The notes beneath the pieces were generated by a model, which saw nothing but the letters and a program-made list of their open reading frames with translations, was not told the origin of the DNA and ran no database searches. A stretch of 64,000 nt of DNA. Source: Thermus tenuipuniceus. GTDB lineage: Bacteria > Deinococcota > Deinococci > Deinococcales > Thermaceae. Numbering within the stretch: the first letter of the stretch is position 1; the number at the start of each line of letters is the position of its first letter. Below, one piece after another: positions 14,628 to 22,204 of this stretch. The DNA lies in NCBI RefSeq assembly GCF_002964845.1, contig NZ_KZ672956.1, positions 1-64,000 on the forward strand, in the 5' to 3' direction. A program made the translations under genes and the position numbers.

Positions 14628-17540
14628 GTGGATCCCCTTTGGTACAAGGATGCGGTCATCTATCAGCTTCACGTGCGCTCCTTCTTTGACGCCAACGACG
14701 ACGGCTACGGGGACTTCGAGGGCTTGAGGCAAAAGCTTTCCTACCTGGAGGCCTTGGGCGTGAACACCCTTTGGCTCATGCCCTTCTTCCAGTCCCCCTT
14801 AAGGGACGATGGGTACGACATCTCCGACTATTACCAGATCCTGCCTGTCCACGGAACCCTGGAGGACTTCCGGCGATTCCTGGACGAGGCCCACGCAAGG
14901 GGGATGCGGGTCATCATCGAATTGGTCCTCAACCACACCTCCATCGACCATCCCTGGTTCCAGGAGGCCAGGAAGCCGGGTAGCCCCTTGCGGGACTTTT
15001 ACGTGTGGAGCGATACCCCGGACAAGTACCAGGGGGTGAGGGTTATCTTCCAGGACTTTGAGCCCAGCAACTGGACCTTTGACCCGGTGGCCGGGGCCTA
15101 CTACTGGCACCGGTTTTACCACCACCAGCCCGACCTCAACTGGGACAACCCTGAGGTGGAGAGGGCCATGCACCAGGTGATGTTCTTCTGGGCCGACATG
15201 GGGGTGGACGGTTTCCGCCTGGACGCCATCCCCTACCTCTACGAGCGGGAAGGGACCAGCTGTGAAAACCTTCCCGAGACCATCGAGGCGGTGAAACGCC
15301 TGCGCAAAGCCCTGGAGGAGCGCTATGGCCCCGGCAAGGTTCTCTTGGCCGAGGCCAACATGTGGCCCGAGGAGACCCTTCCCTACTTCGGAGAGGGGGA
15401 GGGGGTGCACATGGCCTACAACTTCCCCCTGATGCCCCGCCTTTTCCTGGCCCTGCGCCGGGAGGACCGGGGGCCCATCGAGGCCATGCTTCAGGAGACG
15501 GAGGGCATACCGGAGACCGCCCAGTGGGCCCTTTTCCTGCGCAACCACGACGAGCTGACCCTGGAGAAGGTCACGGAGGAGGAACGGGAGTTCCTCTGGG
15601 AGGTCTATGCCCCCGACCCCCGGTACCGGATCAACCTGGGGATCCGCCGCAGGCTCATGCCCCTTCTGGGTGGGGATAGACGGCGCTTTGAGCTTCTTCA
15701 CGCTCTCCTCTTCACCCTGAAGGGAAGCCCAATCCTCTACTACGGGGACGAGATCGGCATGGGGGATAACCCTTTTCTGGGCGACCGCAACGGGGTGCGG
15801 ACCCCCATGCAGTGGTCGGCGGACCGGAATGCGGGTTTTTCCCGGGCTCCCTATCACCGCCTCTTCCTGCCCCCGGTGAGCGAGGGGCCCTACAGCTATC
15901 ACTTTGTCAATGTGGAGGCCCAGCAGGAAAACCCCCACTCCCTCCTGAACTTCGTGCGCCGCTTCCTGGGTATCCGAAACCGGTACGCTCGGGTTTTGGG
16001 CCGGGGAGGCCTGCGCCTGCTTCCCGTGGCGAACCGGCGTATCCTGGCGTATGAAAGGGAGTATGAAGGGGAGAGGATCCTGGTGGTGGCCAACCTTTCC
16101 CGCTACACCCAGGCCTTCGACCTGCCCCTGGAAGGATACGAGGGCCTGGTTCCGGTGGAGCTCTTCTCCCAACACCCTTTCCCCCCGGTGGAGGGGCGTT
16201 ACCGCCTGGCCTTGGGGCCTCATGGATTTGCTCTCTTCTCCCTAAGGCCCAAGGAGGAGACGGAGCGCCTCCACCTTCCCGACTGGGCAGTGCCCGGGGA
16301 GGAGGTGGCGGAGGCCCTCGAGGACCTGCCCTCCGTTCCCCTTTCTGGCGGCGTGGAGGGCCTCTTTGTCGATACCTTGGTGGACGAAAGAGCCCGGGCC
16401 TCCCTCCTGAGCGCCCTGGGTAAGGTCCTGGGGGAACGGGGTTGGCTAGCCCTGAGGCCTAAGCGGGTGGAGCTCAAGGACGCCCTTCGCTTCCAGAAGG
16501 AACCCCCTCTGTACCTCACCCTCCTGCGCCTCGAGGGGGAGGAGGCCTCCCTTGAGGCCTTTTTGCCCATTGCCCTGCGCCGGGAGGGGGAAGGCCCGGG
16601 GCTTTTCGCCCGGGTGCGGGGAGGGGGATACCTCTTCGAGCTGTCCCAGGACCCCGGGTTTTACGCCCTTCTCTTAAGACGGCTTTCCCAGGGGTTTGAG
16701 GGCCGGAGCCTTAGGGCCCATTACCGAGGCCGTCATCCGGGTCCGGTTCCCGAGACCCTGGAACTCCTCCGCCCGGGTCTAGCGGCAGGGGAAGGGGTTT
16801 GGCTCCAGGTGGGGTTGGTCCAGGATGGCGGACTGGACCGCACGGAGCGGGTTTTGCCCCTCCTTTCCCTGCCCTGGGCTTTGAAGCCCGCAGGGGGGCT
16901 TTCCTGGGAGCGAGGCCGGGAGCGCCGGGCCTTGGCACTCACCGGTACCCTTCCCTCTGGCCGGCCCCAGGAGGCCTTTGCCTACGCCTTAAGGCTGGCA
17001 GAGGAGGGCCTGGCCCGGCTTCAGGACCACCCGGTTGGGGAAGGGGCCTTGGGCCTGATGGCGGATGCCCTTAGGGAGCTGGAGGCCCTGGCCCGACTCC
17101 TGGGGGTGCGGCTTGCCCTTTTGCACCGGGCTTTGCGGGAGGTGGAGGGGGAGGGGGATGGGGTACCCCTCCTGAACCGCGGCCTGGGGGCTTTTGTGGA
17201 GGTGGAAGGGGAGGTTTTCCTTCTGGCCCTGGGAAAGGAAACCAGGGGCCTTCCCCTTTTGGACCTGGCCCGGCTGGCCTACGACCTGGAGCGGGCCCTC
17301 TATCTGGCGGCAGAAAAGAGGGAAGAAGCGGAGGCTTGGGTGGATCTGGCCGCGGACTTTCTGGAGGCGGCTCTTCTTCAGGCCTACCAGGAGGCGTACC
17401 CGGGCGATTTGCAGGCCGTGGGGTTCCCCCAGGTCATGCTGGCCTTAGCGCAAGAACAGGCCCTGCGGGAGGAGGGGCTTGGCCGAAAAAGGGTCCTTGA
17501 GCGTTGGCGGAGGAGGGCTGGGGACCAAGGGGTCCGGTAG
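14628..17540 (+). CDS. treS: Trehalose synthase (maltose alpha-D-glucosyltransferase), long form
   Basis: 970 residues from GTG 14628, where the protein begins VDPLWYKDAVIYQ as in known Thermus TreS. A TTG nine bases earlier is possible. Interconverts maltose and trehalose. GH13 residues: Asp199 in GFRLDAIPY, Glu242 in LLAEANMWP, Asp308 in LRNHDELTL. The catalytic part ends near residue 550. About 420 further residues, rich in Leu/Glu/Arg, make a C-terminal region found in Thermus TreS and absent from many shorter TreS enzymes. A possible -10 CATACT (14614-14619) lies 8 bases before the GTG. Confidence 0.93.
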   Translation: MDPLWYKDAVIYQLHVRSFFDANDDGYGDFEGLRQKLSYLEALGVNTLWLMPFFQSPLRDDGYDISDYYQILPVHGTLEDFRRFLDEAHARGMRVIIELVLNHTSIDHPWFQEARKPGSPLRDFYVWSDTPDKYQGVRVIFQDFEPSNWTFDPVAGAYYWHRFYHHQPDLNWDNPEVERAMHQVMFFWADMGVDGFRLDAIPYLYEREGTSCENLPETIEAVKRLRKALEERYGPGKVLLAEANMWPEETLPYFGEGEGVHMAYNFPLMPRLFLALRREDRGPIEAMLQETEGIPETAQWALFLRNHDELTLEKVTEEEREFLWEVYAPDPRYRINLGIRRRLMPLLGGDRRRFELLHALLFTLKGSPILYYGDEIGMGDNPFLGDRNGVRTPMQWSADRNAGFSRAPYHRLFLPPVSEGPYSYHFVNVEAQQENPHSLLNFVRRFLGIRNRYARVLGRGGLRLLPVANRRILAYEREYEGERILVVANLSRYTQAFDLPLEGYEGLVPVELFSQHPFPPVEGRYRLALGPHGFALFSLRPKEETERLHLPDWAVPGEEVAEALEDLPSVPLSGGVEGLFVDTLVDERARASLLSALGKVLGERGWLALRPKRVELKDALRFQKEPPLYLTLLRLEGEEASLEAFLPIALRREGEGPGLFARVRGGGYLFELSQDPGFYALLLRRLSQGFEGRSLRAHYRGRHPGPVPETLELLRPGLAAGEGVWLQVGLVQDGGLDRTERVLPLLSLPWALKPAGGLSWERGRERRALALTGTLPSGRPQEAFAYALRLAEEGLARLQDHPVGEGALGLMADALRELEALARLLGVRLALLHRALREVEGEGDGVPLLNRGLGAFVEVEGEVFLLALGKETRGLPLLDLARLAYDLERALYLAAEKREEAEAWVDLAADFLEAALLQAYQEAYPGDLQAVGFPQVMLALAQEQALREEGLGRKRVLERWRRRAGDQGVR

Positions 17541-17546
17541 CTGCTC

Positions 17547-17552
17547 TATAAT
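17547..17552 (+). promoter_or_regulatory. TATAAT -10 box before the glycosyltransferase remnant
   Basis: A perfect TATAAT shortly after the treS stop. The transcript would have a leader of about 80 bases with an AAAGGAGGG ribosome site at 17622-17630. Confidence 0.5.
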
Positions 17553-17638
17553 GGGGGGCTGGGGCGGCGCCATCCCCTTAGCGGACGAGTCTGGGGGACT
17601 GCCCGGTTCTCCTTCCCTGGATAAAGGAGGGTTAGGCC

Positions 17639-17992
17639 ATGCGGATCGCTCAGATTGCGCCGCTTTATGAGGCCGTTCCACCCAAGCTCTATGGCGGGAC
17701 GGAGCGGGTGGTGCATGCCTTGGTGGAAGAACGGGTGCGCCGCGGGCATGAGGTCACCCTTTTCGCTTCGGCGGACTCCCGCACCAGCGCCCGCCTGGTG
17801 CCGATGGCGGAGGGGGGATTGCGCCTTTTAGGGGCCAGGGATGGTTTGGCCCTCCACATAGCCATGTTGGAGGAGGTCTATGCCCAGGCGGACCGTTTTG
17901 ACATCATCCACTTCCCCCGCGCATTCCCCCGCGCAGCCGCGGGGTCCCGCTTCCGGGCTGAACCCTTGGCGCAAGCAAGGGGAGAGGCTTAG
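17639..17992 (+). pseudogene. Truncated GT4 glycosyltransferase (N-terminal remnant)
   Basis: The first roughly 98 residues match the N-terminal Rossmann domain of GT4 enzymes: I-A-Q-I-A-P-L-Y-E-A-V-P-P-K-L-Y-G-G-T-E-R-V-V, then G-H-E-V-T-L-F-A-S-A-D-S and F-D-I-I-H-F. Directly after F-D-I-I-H-F the frame changes to an arginine/alanine-rich tail with no GT4 character and stops at 117 residues. The C-terminal nucleotide-sugar domain is missing. The promoter, ribosome site and start are intact. Best read as a 3' deletion of a gene that once followed treS. Confidence 0.75.
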
Positions 17993-18170
17993 GCCCCCTC
18001 AACCGGCAAGGCTTGGGGGGTAACCAGACGTGGAGGGGTATCCCTTGCCCCAGGAGTGAGGCGGTGGGGCCCGCAGGCCTCGAGGGGCACCGGGGAAAGG
18101 GCAAAGGAGGTACTCCCTGGTCCAGGGGCCCTGGGGTCGGGCCCTCGTCCCTCCGGGCCTTTGGGGAGCC
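17925..18170. other. Non-coding remnant region with GC-rich dyads
   Basis: After the end of GT4 similarity no credible gene is seen up to the CDGSH gene. The stretch holds several GC-rich inverted repeats, for example CCCCGCG-CAGC-CGCGGGG near 17928-17946 and a CCAGGG/CCCTGG cluster near 18120-18135. It is probably what remains of the deleted glycosyltransferase region. Confidence 0.45.
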
Positions 18171-18171
18171 C

Positions 18172-18381
18172 CTAAGGCGCTGTTTCCAGCTCCCCTTTCT
18201 CCGCCTGGAACCCCACCTCCTTGTGGCTGCCGTCGCAGAAGGGTTTGTTTCCGGACTGGCCGCAGCGGCAAAGGGCCAGCTTGGCCCTTTCTAGCTGCAT
18301 CTCCTCTCCGTTCAGGCGGAAGGGGGTTCCCTCGGGCAGGTCCAGGACGTAGGGGCCGTTTTCCCGGAAGCGAAGCCTCAT
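18172..18381 (-). CDS. CDGSH-type [2Fe-2S] protein
   Basis: 69 residues. The signature C-R-C-x8-C-D-G-S-H gives Cys38, Cys40, Cys49 and His53, the 3-Cys/1-His ligands of a mitoNEET-type [2Fe-2S] cluster. Small soluble form with no membrane segment. Divergent from a cysteine-rich CopZ-like gene; their -10 boxes lie within 20 bases of each other. The role is probably redox or cluster transfer, inferred from the family. Confidence 0.93.
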   Translation of the reverse strand: MRLRFRENGPYVLDLPEGTPFRLNGEEMQLERAKLALCRCGQSGNKPFCDGSHKEVGFQAEKGELETAP

Positions 18382-18387
18382 GGGGTT

Positions 18388-18406
18388 AGGATACCGCGGC
18401 TATAGT
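18388..18406. promoter_or_regulatory. Divergent -10 boxes for the CDGSH and CopZ-like genes
   Basis: TATCCT on the minus strand (18388-18393) ends 6 bases before the CDGSH ATG. TATAGT on the plus strand (18401-18406) ends 6 bases before the ATG at 18413. Both transcripts would be leaderless, and the polymerases would compete for the same 30-base spacer. Confidence 0.55.
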
Positions 18407-18412
18407 GGAAGC

Positions 18413-18805
18413 ATGGTATGCCCGCAAAACGGCAGGGTGGGCCTCGAGGTGCCCTTGAAGACGGTGAAGAACTTCCTCACGGGGAAGGCCCTGGCGCGAA
18501 TTGACCCCCATGGCCCCCACTACCTTTGCCAGGATCCCGCCTGCCCGGTGGTCTACTACGGCCAGGAAGGGGTTTTCCTCGGGGAAGAGGTGCGCTTTCC
18601 CGTCTACGATAAGGGAGCCTCCCTCGTCTGCTACTGCTTCGACTGGACCCGGGAGGGGTTGGCGGAAGCCTTGCGCCAAGGACAGGATCCGGTGGCCCAG
18701 GTGGAGGAAGGGATCAGGGCCAAGCGGTGCGCCTGCGATCAGCGCAATCCCCGAGGGCGTTGTTGCCTTTCCACCCTGAAGGCGGAGGTGGCCAGGCTTG
18801 CCTGA
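18413..18805 (+). CDS. Cysteine-rich iron-sulfur protein, CopZ-like N-terminal domain family
   Basis: 130 residues from ATG 18413. Cysteines are grouped as V-C-P near the N-terminus, L-C-x4-A-C, V-C-Y-C, and a C-terminal C-A-C-D-x6-R-C-C. This resembles the zinc/[2Fe-2S] domain that precedes the copper-binding domain in Archaeoglobus CopZ; the copper-binding part itself is absent. Probably a metal or cluster carrier. The stop overlaps the TTG start of tilS-tadA. Confidence 0.7.
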   Translation: MVCPQNGRVGLEVPLKTVKNFLTGKALARIDPHGPHYLCQDPACPVVYYGQEGVFLGEEVRFPVYDKGASLVCYCFDWTREGLAEALRQGQDPVAQVEEGIRAKRCACDQRNPRGRCCLSTLKAEVARLA

Positions 18806-20342
18806 GGGCTTCCTGCAGGAATTGGAGGAGGCTTTCCAGAAGCACCTGGCCCGGCTTGCGCCCCGGGATCCTTTGGTGCTGGCGGTTTCGGGGGGTGGGG
18901 ATTCCGTGGCCCTGGCCCACCTGGTGAAGCGGGTTGGGCGAGGGGCGGTGGTGGCCCATCTGGACCATGCCCTCCGCCCGGAAAGCGGGGCGGACCTCTT
19001 CTTCGTGAAGGCCCTTGCGGCAAGGCTTGGCTTTCCCTTCCATGCCGAGCGGGTGGAGGTGGGAAGGATCGCCCGGGAAAGGGGGGAGAACCTCGAGGCG
19101 GTGGCCCGGGAGATCCGCTACGCCTTCCTGCACCGGGTGGCCAAGGAGGTGAAGGCCAAGGCCATCCTCACCGCCCATACCCTGGACGACCAGGCGGAAA
19201 CGGTGCTCCTCAAACTCCTCCAGGGCACGGCCCGGGGTCTGGGTATCCGGGAAAAGGAGGGGCTGGTGGTGCGGCCCCTTCTGGCCTTCCGCCGAGCGGA
19301 GTTACGGGCCTACCTTAGGGCCCTGGGGGAGGTCTGGCGGGAGGATCCCTCCAACCAGGACCTTTCGCGGGATCGCAACTACCTGAGGCTTAGGGTTTTC
19401 CCCCTTTTGGAGGAGCGGTTTCCCGGGGCCAAGGAGGCCCTTTCCCGCTTCGCCCGGGTACGGATGGAGGAGGATGCCCATCTGGAAAGGGAGGCCAGGG
19501 CCCGCCTCCTGCCCGACCCCCGCTTCCACGTGCCCGCCTACCGGGCGGTTCCCCTTTTGGAAGCTCCCGCAGTCCTGAGGCAAAGGGCCTTGCGCTTCAT
19601 CCTGGAGGCCTTGGACCTTCGCCCTGAGGCCCGGCTCATCGTCCTCCTGGAGGGGGCTTTGGCGGGTGGGGTGGCCACCCTGCCCGGCGGGTACACGGTC
19701 AGGCGCAAGGGGGGTACCCTTTTCCTCATCCCTCCGAAACCCAGCCTCCCCCTACCCCCAGGGTTCCGCCGGCCCGAACCCGGGGACTACCTGGCCATGC
19801 CCTACGGGAGGAAGCGCCTGGTGGATTTTTTGGCGGAAAAAGGGGTGCCCAAGGAGCTCAAGCCCCTTTGGCCGGTGAGGGCGGAGGGCAAGGAGGTGGT
19901 GGAGGTCCTGGGCTTCTTTCCCCCTTCCCAGGAGGAAGGGTACATGGCCCTGGCCCTCGAGGAGGCCAGGCGGGCCTTTCAGGAGGGAGAGGTGCCCGTG
20001 GGTGCGGTTCTGGTGGTGGGGGAAAAGGTCTTTAGGGCCCACAACCGGGTGGAGGCCACCCGGGACCCCACGGCCCATGCGGAGATGCTCCTTCTCCGGG
20101 AGCTGGGCAAGGAGGCCCGGGGGGGGAGGCTCTACGTGACCCTCGAGCCGTGTCGCATGTGCCATCATGCCCTTCAGGAGGCGGGGGTGGAGGTGGTCTA
20201 CGGGGTGGAGAACCTGAAGGAGGGAGCCTTAACCCGGTTTGGCCACGGGGAGGGCTTGAGGGGTGGCGTCCTGGAAGGGGAGTGTGCTAAGCTCCTAAAG
20301 GGTTTCTTTGCCCGGCTCAGGGAGGGGTGCCGGAGCGGTTGA
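18798..20342 (+). CDS. tilS: TilS-TadA fusion: tRNA(Ile) lysidine synthase and tRNA adenosine deaminase
   Basis: 514 residues. The N-terminal TilS part has the PP-loop S-G-G-G-D-S at 31-36 and makes lysidine at C34 of tRNA-Ile2. From about residue 379 comes a complete TadA domain, with H-A-E (His427, Glu429) and P-C-R-M-C (Cys452, Cys455) as zinc/catalytic residues, which makes inosine at A34 of tRNA-Arg. Both activities edit the wobble base. TTG start overlapping the previous gene. The TGA stop (20340-20342) lies inside tRNA-Ser, which starts at 20321. Confidence 0.93.
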   Translation: MPEGFLQELEEAFQKHLARLAPRDPLVLAVSGGGDSVALAHLVKRVGRGAVVAHLDHALRPESGADLFFVKALAARLGFPFHAERVEVGRIARERGENLEAVAREIRYAFLHRVAKEVKAKAILTAHTLDDQAETVLLKLLQGTARGLGIREKEGLVVRPLLAFRRAELRAYLRALGEVWREDPSNQDLSRDRNYLRLRVFPLLEERFPGAKEALSRFARVRMEEDAHLEREARARLLPDPRFHVPAYRAVPLLEAPAVLRQRALRFILEALDLRPEARLIVLLEGALAGGVATLPGGYTVRRKGGTLFLIPPKPSLPLPPGFRRPEPGDYLAMPYGRKRLVDFLAEKGVPKELKPLWPVRAEGKEVVEVLGFFPPSQEEGYMALALEEARRAFQEGEVPVGAVLVVGEKVFRAHNRVEATRDPTAHAEMLLLRELGKEARGGRLYVTLEPCRMCHHALQEAGVEVVYGVENLKEGALTRFGHGEGLRGGVLEGECAKLLKGFFARLREGCRSG

Positions 20343-20412
20343 ACGGGCCGGTCTCGAAAACCGGTAGGCCCCGCAAGGGGCCTCGCGGGTTCGAATCCCG
20401 CCCCCTCCGCCA
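20321..20412 (+). tRNA. tRNA-Ser (anticodon CGA)
   Basis: 92 bases with encoded CCA. The acceptor GGAGGGG (20321-20327) pairs with CCCCTCC (20402-20408). The anticodon loop CTCGAAA is closed by a CCGGT/ACCGG stem, followed by a long variable arm and a T arm GCGGG-TTCGAAT-CCCGC. Nucleotides 20-22 (TGA) are the stop codon of tilS-tadA. Confidence 0.97.
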
Positions 20413-20414
20413 AA

Positions 20415-20438
20415 GGGCGGCCTGCGGGCCGCTTTTAT
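20415..20438 (+). terminator. Intrinsic terminator after tRNA-Ser
   Basis: GCGGCC-TGCG-GGCCGC stem-loop followed by TTTTAT. It also serves as the boundary with the convergent YkgJ-family gene, whose stop codon lies in the T-run. Confidence 0.8.
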
Positions 20439-21043
20439 ACCACCTGGAACCCCCACCGCCCCCCGAGGATCCCCAGCGCCTCCAGGAAGGTTTCCGCCTC
20501 CTTCCTTTCCCCGGGAAACCCGGAAAGAAGCAGGTACAAAAGGGTGGCTAGCTCCCCCAGGACCAGGAAGCCGTACCGCCTTTTTTCCTCCTCCCAAACC
20601 GCCTCCATGCGCAGGCGGGCCATGCGCCAGGGAGTGGGGAGGAAGTGGCCCTGCTTTAGGCCCGCCTCGGGCTCGCAGAGCCTGGGGTCGCCTTGGGTGA
20701 GAAGCCCCCGGCAGGCCAGCGGACGCCAGGGATAGACCCCGCAGAGGCCCTCTTCCAGCAAGGGGCAGGGGGTGCGGGCCAGGAAGTACCGGCCCGGGAA
20801 GCGAGGATCGTCCTTGCCCTCCCTCAGGAGGGCAAGCCGCTTGGGGCCTTCCTTCCGGAGCTTGGCCCTTTGAGCCTGGCTAAGGTGGGGGAGAAGGGCT
20901 TCCCCTTCCAGGCGGGAAAGGGTCACCAGGCCGAAGCAGCAGGCAAAGCACCCGGCCCGGCAGGAGGGTGCAATCCCCTTTTTGGCCAGATAGTCGGCCA
21001 GGTCCGCCTCGAGGGCCAGCCAATGGGCTTCCACCGGGTTCAT
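20435..21043 (-). CDS. YkgJ-family cysteine cluster protein
   Basis: 202 residues. The N-terminal C-x3-C-x2-C-C motif (S-C-R-A-G-C-F-A-C-C) and the later C-P-L-L-E-E-G-L-C-x-V-Y-x-x-R-P-x-x-C-R-G pattern define the YkgJ/UPF0153 family of putative Zn or Fe-S binding proteins. Function unknown. The ATG overlaps the end of a small zinc-ribbon-like gene. Confidence 0.82.
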   Translation of the reverse strand: MNPVEAHWLALEADLADYLAKKGIAPSCRAGCFACCFGLVTLSRLEGEALLPHLSQAQRAKLRKEGPKRLALLREGKDDPRFPGRYFLARTPCPLLEEGLCGVYPWRPLACRGLLTQGDPRLCEPEAGLKQGHFLPTPWRMARLRMEAVWEEEKRRYGFLVLGELATLLYLLLSGFPGERKEAETFLEALGILGGRWGFQVV

Positions 21044-21252
21044 CGGCGCTGGCGGTACACCCCCTTCCTGGGGTCATAGGGGCAGGCGCGGAAGGCCACG
21101 TGGGGGCAGAAGCGCCGGTGGCGGGCCACCTCCTCCGCCAGGGCCTTGGGCAGGTGGCATCGGGGGCAACGGGCCTGGGGAGAGGCTTGCCGCAACCGGT
21201 AGGCGAGTAATAGGACCAGGCCCGAAAGGAAGAGAAGACCAAAAGCCTCCAC
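21040..21252 (-). CDS. Small membrane-anchored protein with four cysteines
   Basis: 70 residues from a GTG. One N-terminal membrane helix (about residues 3-18) is followed by a basic cytosolic part with C-P-R-C, a later C-P-H and C-P-Y, which may bind one zinc. ATGA overlap with the YkgJ gene downstream suggests a functional pair. A TACACT -10 box (21260-21265, minus strand) lies 7 bases before the start. Confidence 0.6.
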   Translation of the reverse strand: MEAFGLLFLSGLVLLLAYRLRQASPQARCPRCHLPKALAEEVARHRRFCPHVAFRACPYDPRKGVYRQRR

Positions 21253-21259
21253 AGGGGTT

Positions 21260-21269
21260 AGTGTAAGCT
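21260..21269. promoter_or_regulatory. Overlapping divergent -10 boxes (small cysteine protein / DinB)
   Basis: Minus-strand TACACT (21260-21265) and plus-strand TAAGCT (21264-21269) overlap by two bases, and each lies 6-7 bases before its start codon. The two promoters cannot be occupied at the same time. Confidence 0.45.
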
Positions 21270-21275
21270 CTTCCT

Positions 21276-21770
21276 ATGGCCAGTCTTGCGCCTTTCCTGC
21301 AAGCCCTGGAACCCGGGGTTTCCCCGGCCGTTTCCGCCTGGATCAAGGGCCTTAAGGAAGTGGAGCTCCACCTGGACCGCTGGGCCTTCGACCTTTCGGA
21401 GGAGGGTTTTTGGTGGCGGCCCAAGGAGGGCCTGAACCCCATCGGGGGCCTGGTGCGCCACATCACCGGAAGCTCCTTGCGGCTTCTTTCCTACGCCTTC
21501 CCCCAGGAGCTTCCCGACTGGGCCAAGAAGGGGCGGGAATGGGAGCTCCAGGGGGAGCCTGAGTCCAAAGGGGTGGTGGAGGCCCGCTTCCGGGAGGCTT
21601 GGGCAAGGCTGGATTCCGCCTTCCGGAGCCTGCGGGAAGAGGAGCTTTCCCAGGAGGTTCCGGTGGGCGCCCAGGGTTTCCAGGCGCCCCGGGCTCACAT
21701 CCTCCACCACCTGGTGGAGCATGCCCAGCACCATGCGGGGCAGATCATCTACGCCCGTAAGCTCATGTAG
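21276..21770 (+). CDS. DinB-like protein (YfiT/DinB superfamily)
   Basis: 164 residues, four-helix-bundle pattern. The metal-site histidines are recognisable in L-V-R-H-I-T and in the C-terminal H-I-L-H-H-L-V-E-H-A-Q-H-H-A-G-Q segment. Proteins of this superfamily bind a divalent metal and include thiol-dependent transferases; the substrate here is unknown. Confidence 0.82.
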   Translation: MASLAPFLQALEPGVSPAVSAWIKGLKEVELHLDRWAFDLSEEGFWWRPKEGLNPIGGLVRHITGSSLRLLSYAFPQELPDWAKKGREWELQGEPESKGVVEARFREAWARLDSAFRSLREEELSQEVPVGAQGFQAPRAHILHHLVEHAQHHAGQIIYARKLM

Positions 21771-21796
21771 GGACCCGTGTCCTCCCGGGTTGGCCG

Positions 21797-21802
21797 TAAG
21801 AT
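21797..21802 (+). promoter_or_regulatory. TAAGAT -10 box (leaderless)
   Basis: Ends 6 bases before the ATG at 21809. Confidence 0.45.
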
Positions 21803-21808
21803 GTTTCC

Positions 21809-22204
21809 ATGGAACGTGTAGGCCTGCGCGGTTCTCCCAACCGGACCCTCGAGGCCCTCAAGGAAGCCCTTAAGGGCGTGCGCTTTCCTGAGGCCAAGGT
21901 CTATTTCATCACCGACTGGCAGGACCGCCGGCATCAGGCCCGGTACGCCCTTCTCCTCCACGGGGGCAAGAAGGACCTCCTCACCCCTGACGCCTTTGGT
22001 CCCGCCTTTCAGGGAGGGGAAGAGGCGCTTTCGGAGCTGGTTAGCCTGTTGCTGGGGCTTGGGGCCAGGAAGTTCTACGAGGCGGTGGTTTCCCCAGGGG
22101 AGCTGACGGGCCTTTTGAACCTGCCGCCGGAGGAGCTCCTTAGGCGGATCAACGCCATCGCCAACCCCACCGACCCTGGCATCTACCTGAAAAGGGCCGC
22201 CTAA
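21809..22204 (+). CDS. Conserved hypothetical protein
   Basis: 131 residues, soluble, mixed alpha/beta. No motif I recognise. The C-terminal half has L-P-P-E-E-L-L-R-R-I-N-A-I-A-N-P-T-D-P-G, which looks structural. Its stop (TAA 22202-22204) shares bases with the stop of the convergent HMG-CoA lyase gene. Codon use is like the neighbours, so the gene is likely real. Confidence 0.6.
   Translation: MERVGLRGSPNRTLEALKEALKGVRFPEAKVYFITDWQDRRHQARYALLLHGGKKDLLTPDAFGPAFQGGEEALSELVSLLLGLGARKFYEAVVSPGELTGLLNLPPEELLRRINAIANPTDPGIYLKRAA

Noticed and set aside
17925-17950. GC-rich dyad near 17930 as a possible CRISPR or attachment site
   Set aside because: Only one dyad, no regular repeat-spacer pattern, no integrase gene and no duplicated tRNA end.
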